From the NCBI RefSeq assembly GCF_003207955.1, contig NZ_NOXG01000004.1, forward strand, positions 1 to 64,000: DNA of 64,000 bases. Reading direction: 5' to 3'. The stretch is from Novacetimonas pomaceti (GTDB lineage Bacteria; Pseudomonadota; Alphaproteobacteria; Acetobacterales; Acetobacteraceae). Under the pieces are notes generated by a model. The model saw nothing but the letters and a program-made list of their open reading frames with translations. It did no database searches and was not told where the DNA came from. Shown in pieces: positions 43,054 through 50,184 of the stretch (position 1 is its first letter; every line of letters starts with the position of its first letter). A program made the position numbers and the translations under genes.

Positions 43054-43530
43054 TCAGTGGACGATGGCGGTGTGGTGCGGGCTGTCGAGGCTGAAGGAAG
43101 GGATGCGCACGTCGAAATGCTTGTGCGTGCCGGGCAGGATCATGTGATAGGTCCCGCCCATGAACCCCGTGGGGGTCTCCAGCGCCGCGCCGGACATATA
43201 TTCGAAACAGCCATCGGCGTCGATCACCGGCTGTTCCCCCACGACCCCGTCGCCCTGCACGCGTTCCACGCGGCCCTGCCCGTCGACGATATGCCAGCTG
43301 CGCCGCAGGAGCTGTATGGCCGCGCTGCCGTGGTTTTCCACCCGGATGCGATAGGCCCAGACAAACCGCCGCTCCTCCGGTTCCGACTGGTCATCCAGCC
43401 AGAACGTCTGGACCAGCACCCGCACGTCGCCTGTCCGTGCCTCGTAACACGGGGTGTTCTCCATGGCGGCGGCCAGCGCGGAGTCCGGATCGTGTCCGGG
43501 GGGCGGGGGAAACGGCTTGTCTTGGGCCAT
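43054..43530 (-). CDS. apaG: ApaG domain protein
   Basis: Protein of 158 aa with a single ApaG (immunoglobulin-like) fold. The pattern R-R-x-W (RRSWHIVDGQGR), GDGVVGEQPV and the closing GFMGGTYHM are characteristic. Loss of ApaG affects Co2+ resistance in enterobacteria; the biochemical role is unclear. The N-terminal 25 residues are an added Pro-rich segment. It starts 20 bases after the metZ stop, so the two are co-transcribed, a common arrangement in alphaproteobacteria. Confidence 0.88.
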   Translation of the reverse strand: MAQDKPFPPPPGHDPDSALAAAMENTPCYEARTGDVRVLVQTFWLDDQSEPEERRFVWAYRIRVENHGSAAIQLLRRSWHIVDGQGRVERVQGDGVVGEQPVIDADGCFEYMSGAALETPTGFMGGTYHMILPGTHKHFDVRIPSFSLDSPHHTAIVH

Positions 43531-43550
43531 GGGATGCTCCGGGCTGTGAC

Positions 43551-44753
43551 TCAGCGCGCGGCGACGGCGCTCAGGCCGCGACGCAGGTCGTCAATCAGGT
43601 CCTCCGCATCTTCCAGTCCAACGGAAAAGCGGATCGTGCCATCGGTAATGCCAAGGCGCGCGCGCTCCTCCGGCCCGATTTTCATATGGGTGGTGGTTGC
43701 CGGGTGCGTCACCAGCGAACGCGCGTCACCCAGGTTGTTCGAGATGCAGATCAGCCGCAGCGCGTCCATGAAGGCAAAGGCCCCCGCCTTGCCGCCCGCG
43801 ACCTCGAACGCCACCAGCGTGGAGCCCGCGCTCATCTGCTGCATGGCGAGTTCATGCTGCGGGTGGTCGGCGCGGCCGGGATAGAAGACGCGCGTGACCT
43901 GCGGGGCGGAGGCGAGGAAGTCCGCCACCCGGCCCGCATTCGCGGTCATCGCGTTCACGCGCAGCGACAGCGTCTCCAGACTCTTGAGCATCACCCACGC
44001 GTTGAACGGCGACAGCGTGTTGCCCGTGTTGCGCACGAACGGGCGCAGCACGTCGTCAAGCCATTCCTTGCGCCCCAGCACCGCCCCGCCCAGCGTGCGC
44101 CCCTGTCCGTCGATATGCTTGGTGCAGGAATAGACGACGATGTCGGCGCCCAGTTCCAGCGGCTTCTGGTACAGCGGGGTGGCGAAGACGTTGTCGACCA
44201 CCACCAGCGCCCCGACCTTGTGCGCAAGGTCGCAGATCGCGCGGATGTCGAGGATGTCGAGCATCGGGTTCGACGGGCTTTCGAGCAGCACGGCGCTGGT
44301 CGGTTCCGACAGGGCGGCGGCCCATGCCGCGTGATCCGCGCCATCGACGAACACCGTCTTCACCCCATAGCGGGGCAGGAGTTCGGCCACGATCCAGTGG
44401 CACGACCCGAACAGGGCACGCGACGCCACCACGCGTTCGCCCGCCCGCACCTGCGCCAGCAGGGCGGACGACACGGCCCCCATGCCGGTGGAGGTGGTGA
44501 CGCAGTCCTCCGCCCCTTCCAGATCCGCAAGGCGGCGTTCCAGCGCGGTTACGGTCGGGTTGGTGATGCGGCTGTACTGGTAATGCTGCACATCGCCCAG
44601 AAAGGTCGCTTCCGCCTGCCCGGCACTGTCATAGACAAAGCCCGATGTCAGGAACAGCGCCTCGCTCGTTTCGCCATAGGGGGTGCGTTCCTCGCCCGCG
44701 TGAAGCAGGCGCGTCGCCGGACGCCATTCGGAAGGGGTGGAGTTCTCAGTCAT
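43551..44753 (-). CDS. metZ: O-succinylhomoserine (or O-acetylhomoserine) sulfhydrylase
   Basis: PLP enzyme of 400 aa of the Cys/Met metabolism family; it makes homocysteine from an activated homoserine and sulfide. The PLP lysine is K212 in VVYSCTKHIDGQG, the aromatic stacking residue lies in QYSRITNPTV (near Y60), and the Asp that binds the pyridine N is in VVVDNVFATPL (D187). The ATG at 44753 begins MTENSTPSEW; a TTG at 44771 in frame is less likely. A SAM-II riboswitch lies 161 bases upstream, so methionine supply controls it. With cysK in the window both sulfur-fixing steps are present. Confidence 0.94.
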   Translation of the reverse strand: MTENSTPSEWRPATRLLHAGEERTPYGETSEALFLTSGFVYDSAGQAEATFLGDVQHYQYSRITNPTVTALERRLADLEGAEDCVTTSTGMGAVSSALLAQVRAGERVVASRALFGSCHWIVAELLPRYGVKTVFVDGADHAAWAAALSEPTSAVLLESPSNPMLDILDIRAICDLAHKVGALVVVDNVFATPLYQKPLELGADIVVYSCTKHIDGQGRTLGGAVLGRKEWLDDVLRPFVRNTGNTLSPFNAWVMLKSLETLSLRVNAMTANAGRVADFLASAPQVTRVFYPGRADHPQHELAMQQMSAGSTLVAFEVAGGKAGAFAFMDALRLICISNNLGDARSLVTHPATTTHMKIGPEERARLGITDGTIRFSVGLEDAEDLIDDLRRGLSAVAAR

Positions 44754-44783
44754 GATCGTCAGGATTCCCAAACCAGAAAATCG

Positions 44784-44906
44784 TCAGAAACACCGAAAGG
44801 ACAAGCGCCTGGACCGGAATAGGGGGTGGAATGTCCGGCACCAGGTTCCTTCGGCAATGGATCGTCCGGCCGTGGAAACCATGACACCAGCGCCCTGTGG
44901 CGGCAT
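44784..44906 (-). CDS. Candidate 40-codon upstream ORF between SAM-II aptamer and metZ
   Basis: ATG at 44906 follows the SAM-II aptamer at once, with AGAGG four bases before it; the frame runs 40 codons to a TGA at 44784-44786, 30 bases before the metZ ATG. It is in the same frame as metZ. In known SAM-II switches the ribosome site directly after the aptamer serves the regulated gene, so this frame could be a leader peptide coupled to metZ. It might also be chance, since the peptide resembles no family. Confidence 0.35.
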   Translation of the reverse strand: MPPQGAGVMVSTAGRSIAEGTWCRTFHPLFRSRRLSFRCF

Positions 44907-44913
44907 CAGGCCT

Positions 44914-44967
44914 CTTTAGCGCGTCTGTTTAACCTCGCCGCAAGCCGGCCGAATCAAATCACGAGGG
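44914..44967 (-). ncRNA. SAM-II riboswitch (SAM_alpha) upstream of metZ
   Basis: On the minus strand the core reads CCTCG, then TGATTTGATTCGG, CTTGCGG, CGAGG, TTAAACAGACGC and GCTAAAGAGG. This matches the SAM-II consensus: a P1 stem (CCTCG/CGAGG), the conserved TGATTT and TTGCRR loop, and the AAA...GCTAAA tail that forms the pseudoknot. P1 pairs here differ from those of published members yet still pair, which is good support. SAM binding closes the pseudoknot and hides the AGAGG that follows. It lies 161 bases before metZ, with an upstream ORF between. Confidence 0.93.
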
Positions 44968-45099
44968 CACCGCCCCCGTCTTTGCGGGCCTGCGGGACAG
45001 GGATGGTTATTGCGGATTGCACCCGTCTTCGTCAACCACCGGGGGACAGGGGCACCGGGGATGGAGACGGCCCATGCGCCGGCGGGCATGTCACGACGA

Positions 45100-45128
45100 T
45101 TGCATCGCGCGCGGGCGTCGGTTATAGG
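45100..45128 (+). promoter_or_regulatory. Promoter candidate for tRNA-Gly
   Basis: TTGCAT (45100-45105) and TATAGG (45123-45128) are 17 bases apart and end 10 bases before the tRNA. Confidence 0.4.
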
Positions 45129-45138
45129 AAGGCGGCAC

Positions 45139-45212
45139 GCGGGTGTAGTTCAATGGTAGAACGGCAGCTTCCCAAGCTGCATACGAGGGTTCGATTCCCT
45201 TCACCCGCTCCA
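45139..45212 (+). tRNA. tRNA-Gly (anticodon CCC)
   Basis: A complete cloverleaf of 74 bases with encoded CCA: acceptor GCGGGTG/CACCCGC, D arm GTTC-AATGGTA-GAAC, anticodon arm GCAGC-TTCCCAA-GCTGC with anticodon CCC, and T arm GAGGG-TTCGATT-CCCTT (with mild mismatch at the edge). It reads GGG glycine codons. No integrase or att duplication is seen near it. Confidence 0.97.
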
Positions 45213-45243
45213 GCATCCTTCATCGATATCTGGCTACCCTGTC

Positions 45244-45786
45244 CTATCGCCCCGTCGCGGGCGGGGAGGGCGTGGCCTGCGTATCGGCATAGGTGGCGCC
45301 GTTCCAGATCCAGCGGTCGCCGTCATCGACCAGCAGGTCATGCATGTCGCCGTGGGTCTGTGCCATGATGCGCACGGGGCCGCTCAGCGAATCAAGGACG
45401 CAGCTCCACCTGTCGCCACGGCGCAGGAAAACCGACGTCGAACATCCTGCCGACCCGCACAGGCTGGGGGATTGCAGCTGCACGAACAGCGCCATGTCCC
45501 CCGCATGGTCCGATAATGGCCCCGATGCCGTCAGCACGACCGGATGTTCGCCCCGCGCATGCGCGTCGCGCAGGTCCTGCGCCTGCAGCTGCCGCGCCTG
45601 CCGGTCCAGTTCGGTGCCGGGATGCTGCGCCAGCACCACCGTCGCGCCACGGTCCGCCCGCGCATGGGCCGGGAGACATGCCCCCAGCAGCAGCGCCACG
45701 CCCATGGCCGCCACCCCGCCCGGCGCGGCCCACCATGCGGCGGGGCGGGGCGGGCATGGCGGCAGGTGACGCGGGCGGCAGGACAT
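45244..45786 (-). CDS. Exported protein, unknown function
   Basis: Protein of up to 180 aa, not recognised. A hydrophobic segment with Cys (MGVALLLGACLPAHARADRG) near residues 28-47 looks like a signal peptide or a lipobox (LLGAC); an ATG at 45705 opens just there and may be the true start. The mature part has a Cys pair (LCGSAGCSTSVFLRR), one more Cys (WSCVLD), and ends with a WIWNGATYADTQ beta-rich block. Divergent from the DUF1653 gene. Confidence 0.6.
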   Translation of the reverse strand: MSCRPRHLPPCPPRPAAWWAAPGGVAAMGVALLLGACLPAHARADRGATVVLAQHPGTELDRQARQLQAQDLRDAHARGEHPVVLTASGPLSDHAGDMALFVQLQSPSLCGSAGCSTSVFLRRGDRWSCVLDSLSGPVRIMAQTHGDMHDLLVDDGDRWIWNGATYADTQATPSPPATGR

Positions 45787-45870
45787 GCGACGGATATCTC
45801 CCTATTTTTCAGGTCATCGGGCGGCGGACATGAAAAGGCCCCCGTTCCATGATGCAATGAAGGAGACACG

Positions 45871-46089
45871 ATGCAAATGGTTGCACCCGCACAACCCGCC
45901 CCGGGCCTGTACCGTCATTACAAGGGGGGACTTTACACTGTCATCTGCGTCGGCCGTCATAGCGAGACGGAAGAGTGGCTGGTGACCTATCGCAGCGAGG
46001 CGCGCGGCGATTACTGGGTCCGCCCGCTGGAGATGTGGATGCAGGAAGTAAATGGCGTGCCGCGTTTCGCACCCGTCACCCCTGACTGA
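45871..46089 (+). CDS. DUF1653 family small protein
   Basis: Protein of 72 aa. The DUF1653 pattern is clear: GLYRHYKGGLYTVICVGRHS, then a Y-R-S/G-x-Y block with WVRPLEMW. The family is a compact beta-rich domain of unknown function, widespread in bacteria. AAGGAG 7 bases before the ATG fixes the start. It stands alone between a divergent hypothetical gene and repeat copy 9. Confidence 0.85.
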   Translation: MQMVAPAQPAPGLYRHYKGGLYTVICVGRHSETEEWLVTYRSEARGDYWVRPLEMWMQEVNGVPRFAPVTPD

Positions 46090-46131
46090 AGGGGGCGCTG
46101 TCTGAAAACAGCCTGCTGATAGAGGATAATA

Positions 46132-46210
46132 AAAGTTTTTGGGTGTCACCTTTTTTCAAGAAGGCGACGTCTTTCAAAGCTTTTTGGAAAAAGCTTCACC
46201 AAAAACTTTT
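46132..46210 (-). repeat. Intergenic double-hairpin repeat, copy 9 (reverse)
   Basis: AAAGTTTTTGGGTGTCACC, hairpin CCTTTTTTCAAGAAGG, hairpin AAGCTTTTTGGAAAAAGCTT, then CACCAAAAACTTTT. Lies between the convergent DUF1653 and pqiC-type genes, 42 bases after one stop and 37 before the other. Confidence 0.9.
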
Positions 46211-46247
46211 ATGAATCCAAGGGATTGTCGGGCCGGTATTTTCAACC

Positions 46248-46943
46248 TTACACGGGCGGGTTGGCGCTGCCCGCGCGATGGTGGGTGGCATGCGTCGTGG
46301 GCAGCGTGGCGTGCGGCCAGCTTGCCGCGATCTTGTCACTCAGCTGATCCAGCAGGGATTCCGTCGTCTCGGCAACATGATTGTTGCTGCCCGCCCCGCT
46401 GCCGGTGGTTTCGATATGGGTGCGGTTGCGCTGGATGGGCTGGTGCAGGTCCTGCGGGATGATGGACCAGTCGGCATTCAGCGCGGCGGCCCCGTTACGG
46501 CTGACATCAAGGCGGCTGATGTTGATGGCCAGGCGCCATGTCGGGGGCTGCGGCTGCGGCTGGTCCGTGACAAAGCGGTCGGGCCATTTCTGTGCCAGGC
46601 GCGCGGTGACCAGGTCCGTGGCGCCCACCGACAGGCGGCTTGCCCACCGGCCAAGGGAGCTGCGTTCGATTTCATGCCCGTCGCGCACCAGAATGTCCTG
46701 CCCGTCGAGGTAATCGGGGATGCGCGCGTGCTCCACCTCGATCACGGTGGTGGACTCGGTGACCGGGGACACGCTGCCGCTGGCCGATGTCGCGCCGGTG
46801 GCGATGGCGGATGCGCCCAGCGTATAGAACTTCACCGGCGCGGAAGAACACGCCGCCAGCAGCGAGGCCGATACGATCAGTCCCCCCATGGCGCGGCAGG
46901 TGGCCATGTGGCGGGAAAGGAAAACAGGCAGGCACGAGATCAT
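46248..46943 (-). CDS. PqiC/DUF330-type lipoprotein of an MCE transport system
   Basis: Outer-membrane-type lipoprotein of 231 aa. A signal with lipobox LLAAC (about residue 32) is followed by SSAPVKFYTLGAS, the standard opening of the ABC-type auxiliary lipoproteins (PqiC family). A block of beta strands (VIEVEHARIPDYLDGQDILV) follows. The end, LLDQLSDKIAASWP, matches the family end. It is the last gene of the mla-type operon and overlaps the MCE gene by four bases. Probably anchors the lipid-transfer complex to the outer membrane. Confidence 0.85.
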   Translation of the reverse strand: MISCLPVFLSRHMATCRAMGGLIVSASLLAACSSAPVKFYTLGASAIATGATSASGSVSPVTESTTVIEVEHARIPDYLDGQDILVRDGHEIERSSLGRWASRLSVGATDLVTARLAQKWPDRFVTDQPQPQPPTWRLAINISRLDVSRNGAAALNADWSIIPQDLHQPIQRNRTHIETTGSGAGSNNHVAETTESLLDQLSDKIAASWPHATLPTTHATHHRAGSANPPV

Positions 46944-47893
46944 TGGCTGCGTCCCATCAGCAGGAGTTGCGGGTTACTTTCGACTTCATTGGCGAACCCG
47001 CGCAACCCGTAGGCGGCGTCGGTCACGTCACGCATCGTTTCGGCCAGGTGGATCTGCTCCGCCGACTGGGGCGACATCAGCTGCCGCACCCCCACCATGG
47101 TTTCATGCGCCTGCACCAGCGTCTGGTGCGTGTTGGAAATCAGTTCGCGCAGTTCGGCGCGCCGGGCATCCATCTGCTGCGACCCGGTGGTCAGCATCCG
47201 GTCCATGGCCGTCAGGGTGGCGGCCCCGCGCGTCCTGGCATCGGCCAGCGCCGCGCGGATGGTGACCACCGCGACATGGCTGCGTTGCGAGGTCTCGCGG
47301 ATGCTGGCGATCATGGGCGGCAGGTCGGTATGCAGGTCCCCGGCAAGCTGGCGGATGCTGGCCACCGCCGTGCGGATGTCATGCTTCAGCTTTTCCATCG
47401 TCGGCGCGCCCAGCTCCCCCTTGAGCTGCTGCAATGTCGTCTGTCCCACCGGGATTTCCGGCAGGGACGACAGGCCCGGATGCATGCGCGCGGGCGTGTT
47501 GGGGGAGAAGTCGAGGTCGATTTCCGACTGCCCCGTCACAAAGCTGTGCAGCACCATGTCCGCGCGCATCCCGTCGGCCACCAGAACGGGAATGTCCGGC
47601 AGGTCCGCTCCGCCGGGGATCTGCCGCGCCGAAAACACGATATTGACGGAGGTATAGGTGCGATGGATCGCCGGGTCGACGCTGATCCTGATGCTTTCGA
47701 CCGCGCCGACCGGAATGCCCCGGAAATTGACGGGGGAGCCGACATCAAGGCCCGCCGTCGAATCCTCGAACACGACCACGGCCTCGCGCATGGGGTGAAG
47801 GAACGGGATCTCCCCGCGCACCAGCAGGACCGCCACCCCCACGAAGGCCGCGCCCAGCACCAGTGCGCCGATGACTGTCTGTCTGGCGGGCAT
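46940..47893 (-). CDS. MCE-domain substrate-binding protein (MlaD type)
   Basis: Protein of 317 aa with one N-terminal membrane helix (about 6-25; MPARQTVIGALVLGAAFVGV) and an MCE domain (about 38-115) with the motif SPVNFRGIPVGAVESI. A long helical tail rich in Thr, Ala and Arg (about 150-300) probably forms a helical bundle or coiled tube in the periplasm. The ATG at 47893 lies 5 bases after the ATPase stop. It binds lipids between the permease complex and its partner. The length is closer to MlaD-like paralogues than to E. coli MlaD (183 aa). Confidence 0.88.
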   Translation of the reverse strand: MPARQTVIGALVLGAAFVGVAVLLVRGEIPFLHPMREAVVVFEDSTAGLDVGSPVNFRGIPVGAVESIRISVDPAIHRTYTSVNIVFSARQIPGGADLPDIPVLVADGMRADMVLHSFVTGQSEIDLDFSPNTPARMHPGLSSLPEIPVGQTTLQQLKGELGAPTMEKLKHDIRTAVASIRQLAGDLHTDLPPMIASIRETSQRSHVAVVTIRAALADARTRGAATLTAMDRMLTTGSQQMDARRAELRELISNTHQTLVQAHETMVGVRQLMSPQSAEQIHLAETMRDVTDAAYGLRGFANEVESNPQLLLMGRSQ

Positions 47894-47898
47894 GGCCC

Positions 47899-48741
47899 CT
47901 ACCTGTCCCCGTCGCTGGTGGGTGCCGTGCGTTCGCGGTGCATGAAGGCATGGACCATCGGATTGTCGCAGTGATCGCGCATCCATGTGGGGGACCCGTG
48001 GGCGATCGCCGTCTTGGAATCCGGGTCGAGGAAGATGCCGTCATCGGCGATGGCGAACAGGCTGGACAGTTCATGGCTGACCAGCACGATCGTCGCCCCC
48101 AGCCCGTCACGCAGGTTGAGGATCAGTTCATCCAGCCGGGCCGACGTAATGGGGTCCAGCCCGGCGGACGGTTCGTCAAAGAACAGGATGTCCGGGTCCA
48201 GCGACATGGCGCGCGCAAGGCCCGCGCGCTTTTTCATGCCACCGCTGAGTTCGGAGGGGAACTGGTCGATGGCATGCAGCATGCCCACCAGCCCGAGCTT
48301 GAGTTCGACCAGCTGGCGGATGGTATGTGGCTTGAGGGTCGTGAACATCTGCATCGGCAGGGCCACGTTCTCGCCCACCGTCATCGAACTCCACAACGCG
48401 CCGCTCTGGAACAGGACGCCAAAGCGGCGGCCGATGCGCACCCGGTCCTGTTCGCTGCCCGCCCAGTAATTTTCCGTCCCGACCAGGTATTCGCCCTTTG
48501 CCGGGCGCAGCAGGCCGATCATGCTCTTGAGCAGGGTGCTCTTGCCGCAGCCCGACCCGCCCATGACGGCAAAGATGCTGCCACGCTTCACGTCAAAGGA
48601 AATGTCGTGCTGGATCACCTTCGGCCCGAAGGCCAGCGTGACGTCGCGCACCGACAGCATCGTTTCGGCGGATGCGTTCTGCGACGGATCGGCAGGCTGT
48701 GCCATCGGGGACGCCGTGTTCGGGGACGTGTCTGCATTCAT
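47899..48741 (-). CDS. ABC transporter ATPase (MlaF type)
   Basis: Cytoplasmic ATPase of 280 aa. Walker A is GGSGCGKST (61-69), the signature is LSGGMKKRAGLARA (near 165-178), Walker B is ILFFDEPSAGLDP, and the switch His is in LVSHELS. MKKRAGLARA rather than QxQRVAIARA is typical of the Mla/Ttg2A group. It starts four bases after the permease stop. It drives lipid movement by the permease. Confidence 0.93.
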   Translation of the reverse strand: MNADTSPNTASPMAQPADPSQNASAETMLSVRDVTLAFGPKVIQHDISFDVKRGSIFAVMGGSGCGKSTLLKSMIGLLRPAKGEYLVGTENYWAGSEQDRVRIGRRFGVLFQSGALWSSMTVGENVALPMQMFTTLKPHTIRQLVELKLGLVGMLHAIDQFPSELSGGMKKRAGLARAMSLDPDILFFDEPSAGLDPITSARLDELILNLRDGLGATIVLVSHELSSLFAIADDGIFLDPDSKTAIAHGSPTWMRDHCDNPMVHAFMHRERTAPTSDGDR

Positions 48742-48745
48742 CGGG

Positions 48746-49882
48746 TCAGATATCCATCACGTTGGCGATGACGGCGAATATGGCGTCGATGGCGATCACG
48801 CCCACGATGCCCACGACCACCGCGCGCGTCGCCGCGATGCCCACGTCCGCCGCACTGCGCCCGGCCTTCAGCCCGATGCGGCAGCTGGTCAGTCCGATGA
48901 AGCCGCCGAACACGATGCTCTTGATGAAACCGAACACGAACTGCGACAGCGCCACGGCATAGAGCGTTTCGTGGAAATAGCCCAGTGGCGTCACGTTCAG
49001 CATGATGTACGACACGCAGAACCCGCCGAACATGCCGATCAGGCAACCGTAAAGATACAGCAGCGGCATCGTCAGCACGAGGGCAAGGACGGATGGCAGG
49101 ATAAGGTAGCTGGAGACGGGAATGCCAAAGACATTCAGCGCGTCGATTTCCTCGTTCCCCTGCATGGTCGAAATCCGCGCGGCATAGGCGCCGCCCGTCC
49201 GGCCCGCCATGATGATGGCGGTCATGACGGCGGACATTTCGCGCACCATGGCGATTCCCACCAGGCTTGCGACATAGATGTCGGCCGCGAATTTATGCAG
49301 CTGCACCGCGCCGACAAAGGCAAGGATCGCGCCGACAAGGAAATTGACCACGCCCACGATCAGCAGCGCCGACGGACCCGCCGCGCGCACGTCCGACAGC
49401 AGGTCGATGGTGCGCATCATCCCCTTGCCCATCAGCGCGCGCAGGCCGCCCCGGCCCGTGGCGACCCCCATTTCGGTGACGCAGCCGATTTCGTTGAGGG
49501 TATCGAGCGTGAATTGTCCCACCGCTGCGACCGGCGCGAAATGGCGCGGCGGCGGCGCATGCGCGTCGGGCGGGATTTCCGGCAGCAGGTCAAGCAGCTT
49601 GCGCGCTGAATCCGGCAGGGTGTCCGCCTTGACCGTTACATCGGCCAGCCGCGCGTCGCGCTTGAGCTCCCACAGGAAACTGATGAGCGAGGTATCCCAT
49701 CGCCCCAGATCGCTGGTGGAGAATTCAAGGGGTTTTCCCCTGGTGGCGCCATCAAGGCCGTGGCCGGGAAAGTCGGGGGTGGTGCCCGTCTGCGCGATCC
49801 AGTCGCCAGACAATGTGATCAGGGTCCGGTTCGCCTCGGCCTGCAGATGCCATTGCGGCGCACCATTGACGGACGTGTTCAC
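48746..49882 (-). CDS. Lipid ABC permease (MlaE type) with N-terminal STAS-like domain
   Basis: Membrane protein of 378 aa. Residues about 5-115 form a soluble STAS-like segment (ITLSGDWIAQTG, then LEFSTSDLGRWDTS), as in MlaB, here fused to the permease rather than separate. Five to six helices of the MlaE family follow, with the motif MVREMSAVMTAIIMAGRTG near 225-245 and GLTSCRIGLKAGRSAADVG near the end. The start is a GTG at 49882 with GGAGAGG just before it; a longer frame is open to 50074. First gene of a permease, ATPase, MCE, lipoprotein operon; no mlaC-like gene is seen. Confidence 0.9.
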   Translation of the reverse strand: MNTSVNGAPQWHLQAEANRTLITLSGDWIAQTGTTPDFPGHGLDGATRGKPLEFSTSDLGRWDTSLISFLWELKRDARLADVTVKADTLPDSARKLLDLLPEIPPDAHAPPPRHFAPVAAVGQFTLDTLNEIGCVTEMGVATGRGGLRALMGKGMMRTIDLLSDVRAAGPSALLIVGVVNFLVGAILAFVGAVQLHKFAADIYVASLVGIAMVREMSAVMTAIIMAGRTGGAYAARISTMQGNEEIDALNVFGIPVSSYLILPSVLALVLTMPLLYLYGCLIGMFGGFCVSYIMLNVTPLGYFHETLYAVALSQFVFGFIKSIVFGGFIGLTSCRIGLKAGRSAADVGIAATRAVVVGIVGVIAIDAIFAVIANVMDI

Positions 49883-50144
49883 CAGCCTCTCCAACCTCAG
49901 GACCGCGCCTGCCACGGCAATCGGGCAGGACACGCAGGGAACCCGCGCGGACAGGCAGCAAAACCGCCATGCACCGGATGCCGTGTCCCGGAATTGGGGG
50001 GACCTGGCCCGATGCGCCGGACGGATGTTCGCGGGGGCGTCCTCTTCCCATACCAGATGACCCGCCACGCACAAGGCCCGCTGCCGCGACGGAATGGTGA
50101 GCGTAGCGCATGGCTTGCGTCTTTTCCCCGTGCCGCGCCGCCCC

Positions 50145-50184
50145 AGGGGTATGTGTCAAGGGTATGTATCAAGGGCCTGTGTCA
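50145..50184. repeat. Three imperfect tandem 13-bp repeats
   Basis: AGGGGTATGTGTCA, AGGGTATGTATCA and AGGGCCTGTGTCA follow one another between the mla-type operon and the end of the SGNH-like gene. Possibly a slipped-strand duplication; the last copy overlaps the stop codon of that gene. Confidence 0.5.

Noticed and set aside
45139..45243. tRNA-Gly as an integration site
   Set aside because: No integrase, no repeated tRNA 3' end and no change in gene content nearby.
3342..46210. The double-hairpin repeats as a CRISPR array or as insertion sequences
   Set aside because: The copies are dispersed kilobases apart with no spacers, and contain no transposase frame or clear target-site duplications.
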